Virus record (IMG/VR): IMGVR_UViG_3300018426_000061 | Coordinates: 1 to 38,141 of that record | Direction: 5' to 3' (one strand) | Length of the DNA stretch: 38,141 nt | Source of the DNA: a virus | In this document: positions 11,601 to 17,600 of the stretch, piece after piece | How positions within the stretch are numbered: position 1 is the first letter of the stretch | How the letters are laid out: each line of letters opens with the position of its first letter | The notes under the pieces: generated by a model | Told to the model about the DNA's origin: nothing | Database searches by the model: none | Seen by the model: only the letters and a program-made list of their open reading frames with translations | Program-made: the position numbers and the translations under genes

Positions 11601-14600
11601 ATAACTTAATAAAAGATATTGAAAAAGATGATATTGTAGGTATTCACTCAGTATATGGTATAAGTTCACAAGCAGAATTATTAGAAGACAGCAGCAAACT
11701 TCAAACTACTATTAAAAAGTTTTCTGAGTTTGATTTTTTTGCAAAAGTTGTATCTGTTGAAAACGCTATATTAGAATTAGAAATACCCGAAGCATCAAGA
11801 GATGCAGTGGGTTCTCTTACTGGAGCTATATCTAACGCAGAGTTAACAAGATTTGAACCTGCTAGATTTGCAAATACAGCCGATGCTAACACAGCAATGC
11901 AAAATTATTTTCAACCTAATACTAAATTATGGATTGATAAAATTGGTACAAATTCAGAATGGAAAGTGTTAACAAACGATAATTTATACACCGAAGCTGA
12001 GATTTTTGATGGTCCTAGTACGGCAGACGATAGTTCATTTACAAAGTCTTCAACATTTGCTACAGCAATAACCGCTAATAATTCTGGAAATGTTTTATGT
12101 GTTGGAGATCCTAACAGTCTAAACGGTATAGTTTATGTTTATAGAAGAGCAGGCAAAAATAAAAAATGGGTTTTCAACCAGTATCTTACTCCTGCTGATT
12201 ATGCTGCCGACGGCCAAGCTTTTGGTTCTTCTATAGAACTATCTGAAGATGGGCAATGGTTAATTGTAGGTTCTCCAAAAGCATCTAATGTAAAATCTAA
12301 ATTTAAAAATGCTTTCTCTAACACCACAACCTATGCAAAAAATGAAATTGTATCCTATAAAAATAGGCTATGGAGAGCAAAGTTTGATCTGTTGTACAGT
12401 TCAGCTGGAGTAAATTTTAATACTTTCTCGAGCACTGTACAAAATATATACGCTCTAGAAAACCAAACCAATTCCAATGCCGATGTGCCTGTAATATATG
12501 TAGGTAATTATTCTATTCCATCCGGCACTGCTACAGCACCGTTTACAGACACTGTAAATCATATACTGGTTAGGGCACCTAAAACACTTTACGATAACAC
12601 AATTACAGAAGATAGCACCGGCAATTGGGAAATTAAACTAGACTGGAATACTCTATCTTACGGCTACCAAGATGTTTTACTTCCAACGGCTACTCAGCCA
12701 TTTAATGGCAACTATAGTGTTTTAAATGAATCATTTTTTGATGGTACTCATGCAATACGTAGAAGCATAGATACAGTAATTTACTTTGACTCATTAACAG
12801 TAGTACCAGAATTAGGCGAAACTGTACAAACTGATACAGGCACAGCTGAGATTGATTATGTACATAGTAACACTGACGGAAAATATGTAGTATATCTGCG
12901 TAGTAAAACTGGATCATTTAACTCAACTGATTCACTATACAGAGTATCAGGAGAGTATATTGGTGACTTTGAAAAACAAGCTGATGCTGACGGCACTGTG
13001 TACGGTGGGTTTTGGTGGATAGATACACCCAATTATACACCAGCATATTCTAGTACATTATCCGACCAAGGCCGGGGTCTTGTATATGTAGACATGGCAA
13101 ATGATAGTACTTTTGGTAATACATATCACAACATTCTAGATAATAATACTACTGTTATAGATAGCGAAAACAACAAAAATAGCTACATCAGGGTTTTAAC
13201 AAGTGATGGTTTCCCTAACGCAAATAATGCTAACGGCACAATATTAGACAGTAGGTATGTAGTGCGTGCTCCAAAAGCACTTACAGATACGTTAAGTGTT
13301 TCTGATACAGTTAATTTATATGTAAATCAATTACCAAATTACTCTGCAGGTTTGCAAAAAGACATTACTGATATAGGGTTAACTACAGCTGATACTAACA
13401 AAGAAGTATCTGTTGCAGGACTTTGGGACGGTTATATTGGACTAAGATTTACTAAATTCCAAACTAACGGACAGCCATATATACCACAAGTTGGCCAGAC
13501 TGTAAGGGATAAAAGAACTGGCGCTACTGCAAAAGTTCAATTCATTCAAAGAAATTATCTAGATGCTACACTTTTTGTTAGTGATGTGACTGGTGCGTGG
13601 AGTAAAGGCGAAAGTTATAGTGATTTATCTGAAATTGAATTTTTAGCAATATCCGGAGGCTCTGGTATCTATCAAGTGGATAGAGAAATAGGCGATATAC
13701 AGCATGTATCTGTAGGCAGTGCTACTATAGGTAAATTAATAGTTGTAGATACTGGAACTGACATAAGTCTTCCTACTCAGCAAATTTTAGAAGGTGCTGA
13801 ATATTGGTTCTACACCAACAGACAAGTTCTAGGTGATCCTAGAGCACAAGAAGCACCTAGCATTAGTAATAGCGATTGGGAAGTAGTGTATAATATACCT
13901 GTTGACACTGCCGGAACTGCAAGTTCATTCACTAATCAAGGTGTGTATTCTGTTTATAAAAATGACGGAACTGCATTTAGTGAATATGGATCTTATATAG
14001 TGCAAGATGCACAGACAGATTCAAATTTAGGCGCCAATGTAAAAATACGTAAAAAAGGTGACACTTATAAAGCTTTTGTTCAAGCTGCTGGAAATGGCAC
14101 AGCCGCACTGCCTGGTAAAATTTACTTCTTTAACAAAGGCATATATGAGACTGTTAGTTATGATTGGGAATCATCTAAGTTTAAATCTTATAAAGGACCA
14201 TTCGATGAATCATTAGCATACAGACAGGGAGATATTGTATTTGTAAGTGAAGATAGAGATGCGTTATACGAAGCAAGACTAAACATAGTTGCTGGTACTG
14301 CATTTAGTTTAGACAACTGGACTAAAAAATCTGATTACGTGGATTATGTAGGATTTATTCCTAACAACACAAATATTGTTGTTATAAATGACAGTACAGA
14401 TTTTTCAAGCGTGTTAGATAATGATAATGTAGAAACTTTTGGAGATGAGTTTGATGTTTCAAAAGATGGCGCAGTAGTTGTTTCTAAAGTTACTTATGAA
14501 AACAAGCCGTCTACTGTTGTGGTGTATAGAAATGTTGATGAAAATTATCAACACAGCCAGATTGTGATTGCAGGTGACGAGTCTAGTGCGATTAATGAGT

Positions 14601-17600
14601 GGAAAACTGCAATAAGTAGCGATGGTATGTTTATAGCTATCAGTAAGCCGCTTGAAGACATATATCAGTCCAACGAAGGCCAAGTGTTTATATATAAGCA
14701 AGTAAATGGAGAGTTTACTTTAGATCATACTTTAGAAAATTCTAATTATAAAAATGGTGAGCAGTTTGGGTATAACATCGACTTTGATGGCAATAGATTA
14801 TTAGTCAGTGCAAAAAACAGCGACGCAGTTACTCCAACAATTTTCGATAATAGTCAAACATATTTTGATTCTGGGTTTACTAATTTTTCATACACAAATG
14901 AATTCCAAGGAATTGTGTATGTGTATGAAAATGTTGATAATGAATATTTGCTAGCTCAAAAGCTTAATGCAAAAGATCAAAATTTGCGTGATTTTGGCAA
15001 GCATGTTTTGCTTAAAAACAATGATATTTTTATAGGCATACCAATAAAACCACAAACTTATACTGGTACAAATATTGGCGAAGTGTATAACTTTAAAATT
15101 ACAGATTCTAGCAAAAACATGTGGCGTACACTTCGTGAAATACAATCTACTGTAGATCTAGAAAAAATCAAAGAAGTTTATCTATATAACACAAAAACAA
15201 ATACACGAATAGCAAATCTTGATTATATTGATATTAATCAAGGAAAAATATCAGGACTTGCTGATCAAGAAATTAATTATAAAACTAATGATGATCCGGC
15301 TGTGTATTCTGTAGGATTAGATACGGACAACGTAGACGTAAACAATACTTGGGGTTCTGAACAAGTAGGACAGGTCTGGTGGGATCTGACAAATGCAAAG
15401 TTTTATAATCCTTATCAATCAGAAATTATTTACAGTGCACAAACATGGAACACAGCGTTTGGTTCTAGTAGTGTAGATGTTTATGAATGGATTGAAAGTC
15501 CATATCTTCCATCTAAATACAACGAATTATCAAAAGCTGGGAATGCAGAAGCTATTAGAAATGGAATTACAGGAACAGCTAAAACAGAATCTACTTACGT
15601 ATCGAGAAAAGTTTATGATACAATAGCAAAAACATTTTCTAACAAGTACTATTACTGGGTAAAAGATAAGACAACAATTCCAGTTCAGTCTGATAGAAAC
15701 TTCAGTGTAAAAGCTATTAGTAGTTACATTGCTGATCCAAACAACAATGGTGTAGAATCTATATCATTTTTATCAGCTGACAGATTTGTTCTTAATAACG
15801 TTAACAAATATCTCAGCGCAAAAGACGTATCTCTGAATGTACAATTTTATAACCAAGAGAATACTGATGTAAATGTACATACTCAATATAAAATTATATC
15901 AGAAAATTTAGAAACAAGTCAACCAACTGATGATGTAATTACTAAATGGTTTGACAGTTTAATAGGTTATGATAGTAACTTACTACCTGTGCCTGATACT
16001 TCTATACCAACAAAATATAGATATGGTAACTTGTCAAAGCCACGTCAGTCTTGGTTTGTTAACAGACTCGAAGCTTTGAAGCAAGTTGTAGAAAGAATAA
16101 ACCTTGTACTCAAAGATACACTAATTGTTGATAGTAAAACTTTAACTCCGTTGTTTGATACTGATCCAGCGCCAGCTGCATCATCTAATTTGTATGACGA
16201 GTCTGTAGATGATTTAGAAGATTTAGCTGATATACAAACAGAAAAACTTATCCCTGCAATTTTAACACCGGTAGTAGAAAACGGTAAAATTACAAAAGTA
16301 GAAATCACCAATCCAGGGCGTGGATACAAAAATGCACCGCCGGTTATTGTGTATGGTAAAGGCAGCGATGCAGAAGTAAATGTTACAGTTGATTCGCTAG
16401 GACGTGTTAGAACTGCAACAGTGGTAAAACAAGGAACAAATTATCTAAGTGATACAATACTAACAATTAGAAAATACGCAGTTCTTGTAAAAAATGATTC
16501 CACTATTAGTAATAAATGGGCAATTTATGAAAGAGATGGCGAATCTTGGATAAGAAAAAGCAAACAAAAATATGATACAACTCTTTACTGGAATTATATC
16601 GATTGGTATGCTGCAGGATTTAATGCGAACACTAGGATAGATCATATTGTAAGTAATAGTCATGGTCTTATAAATGCCAACATAAACAGAAATGAAATAG
16701 TTAAAATACAAAATGTAGGCTCAGGCGGCTGGCTTTTATTGAAGAGAAAAGATGTTACCAACAGCTTAGATTACACTATTGATTATGATACAATCGGCCG
16801 TGAAAAAGGAACAATTGAATTTGGTTCTAATCTTTATGAACCACCTTCGTTTGGTTTCGATAGTAATAGTTTTGATATTAAGTTTTATGACTTTTTACCA
16901 GTATACGAATTAAGAACAATTCTAAGTGCAATTAAAGATAATATATTTGTTAATGATTTATTACTGGAGTTTAACAGATTATTCTTTGCTAGCCTTAGAT
17001 ATGTGTTAAGTGAACAAACAAATACCGACTGGCTTTTCAAAACAAGTTTTGTTAAAGCAAAACACAATGTAGGACAGCTACGACAAGACATCACATTTAA
17101 CAACGATAATCTTGCAGACTATGAAGAATACATAAAAGAAGTTAAGCCGTTCAAAAGTAAAATAAGGGAATATTTAAGTTCATATGAAAGATTAGAACCT
17201 ACAAATAGCTTTGTGACAGATTTTGACTTGACACCTGTGTACGACGCCCAAGATGGAAAATTAATTCATGCAGATACTAAAATTGTTGATAATGAAATAA
17301 CAGTTTTAGATGAAATAATTGAAAATTATCCAAATAAGCATTGGGCTAATAACAATGGTTATGAAGTAACCGCTGTACATATTAATAATGCAGGATCTAA
17401 GTACAGAACTGCACCTGTTGTTAAGTTGTCCGGAGGCGGAGGCACAGGCGCAGAAATCAAAACATATGTCGGAACAAGCGGAAAGATAACCAAGGTAGAA
17501 ATTGTTAACCCTGGTAGTGGATATACCAGTGCACCTAGCATAGAATTACTTCACAATATCGAAGAAGGTGGTACAAATGGAGAAATAAGTTTAGAAATCG

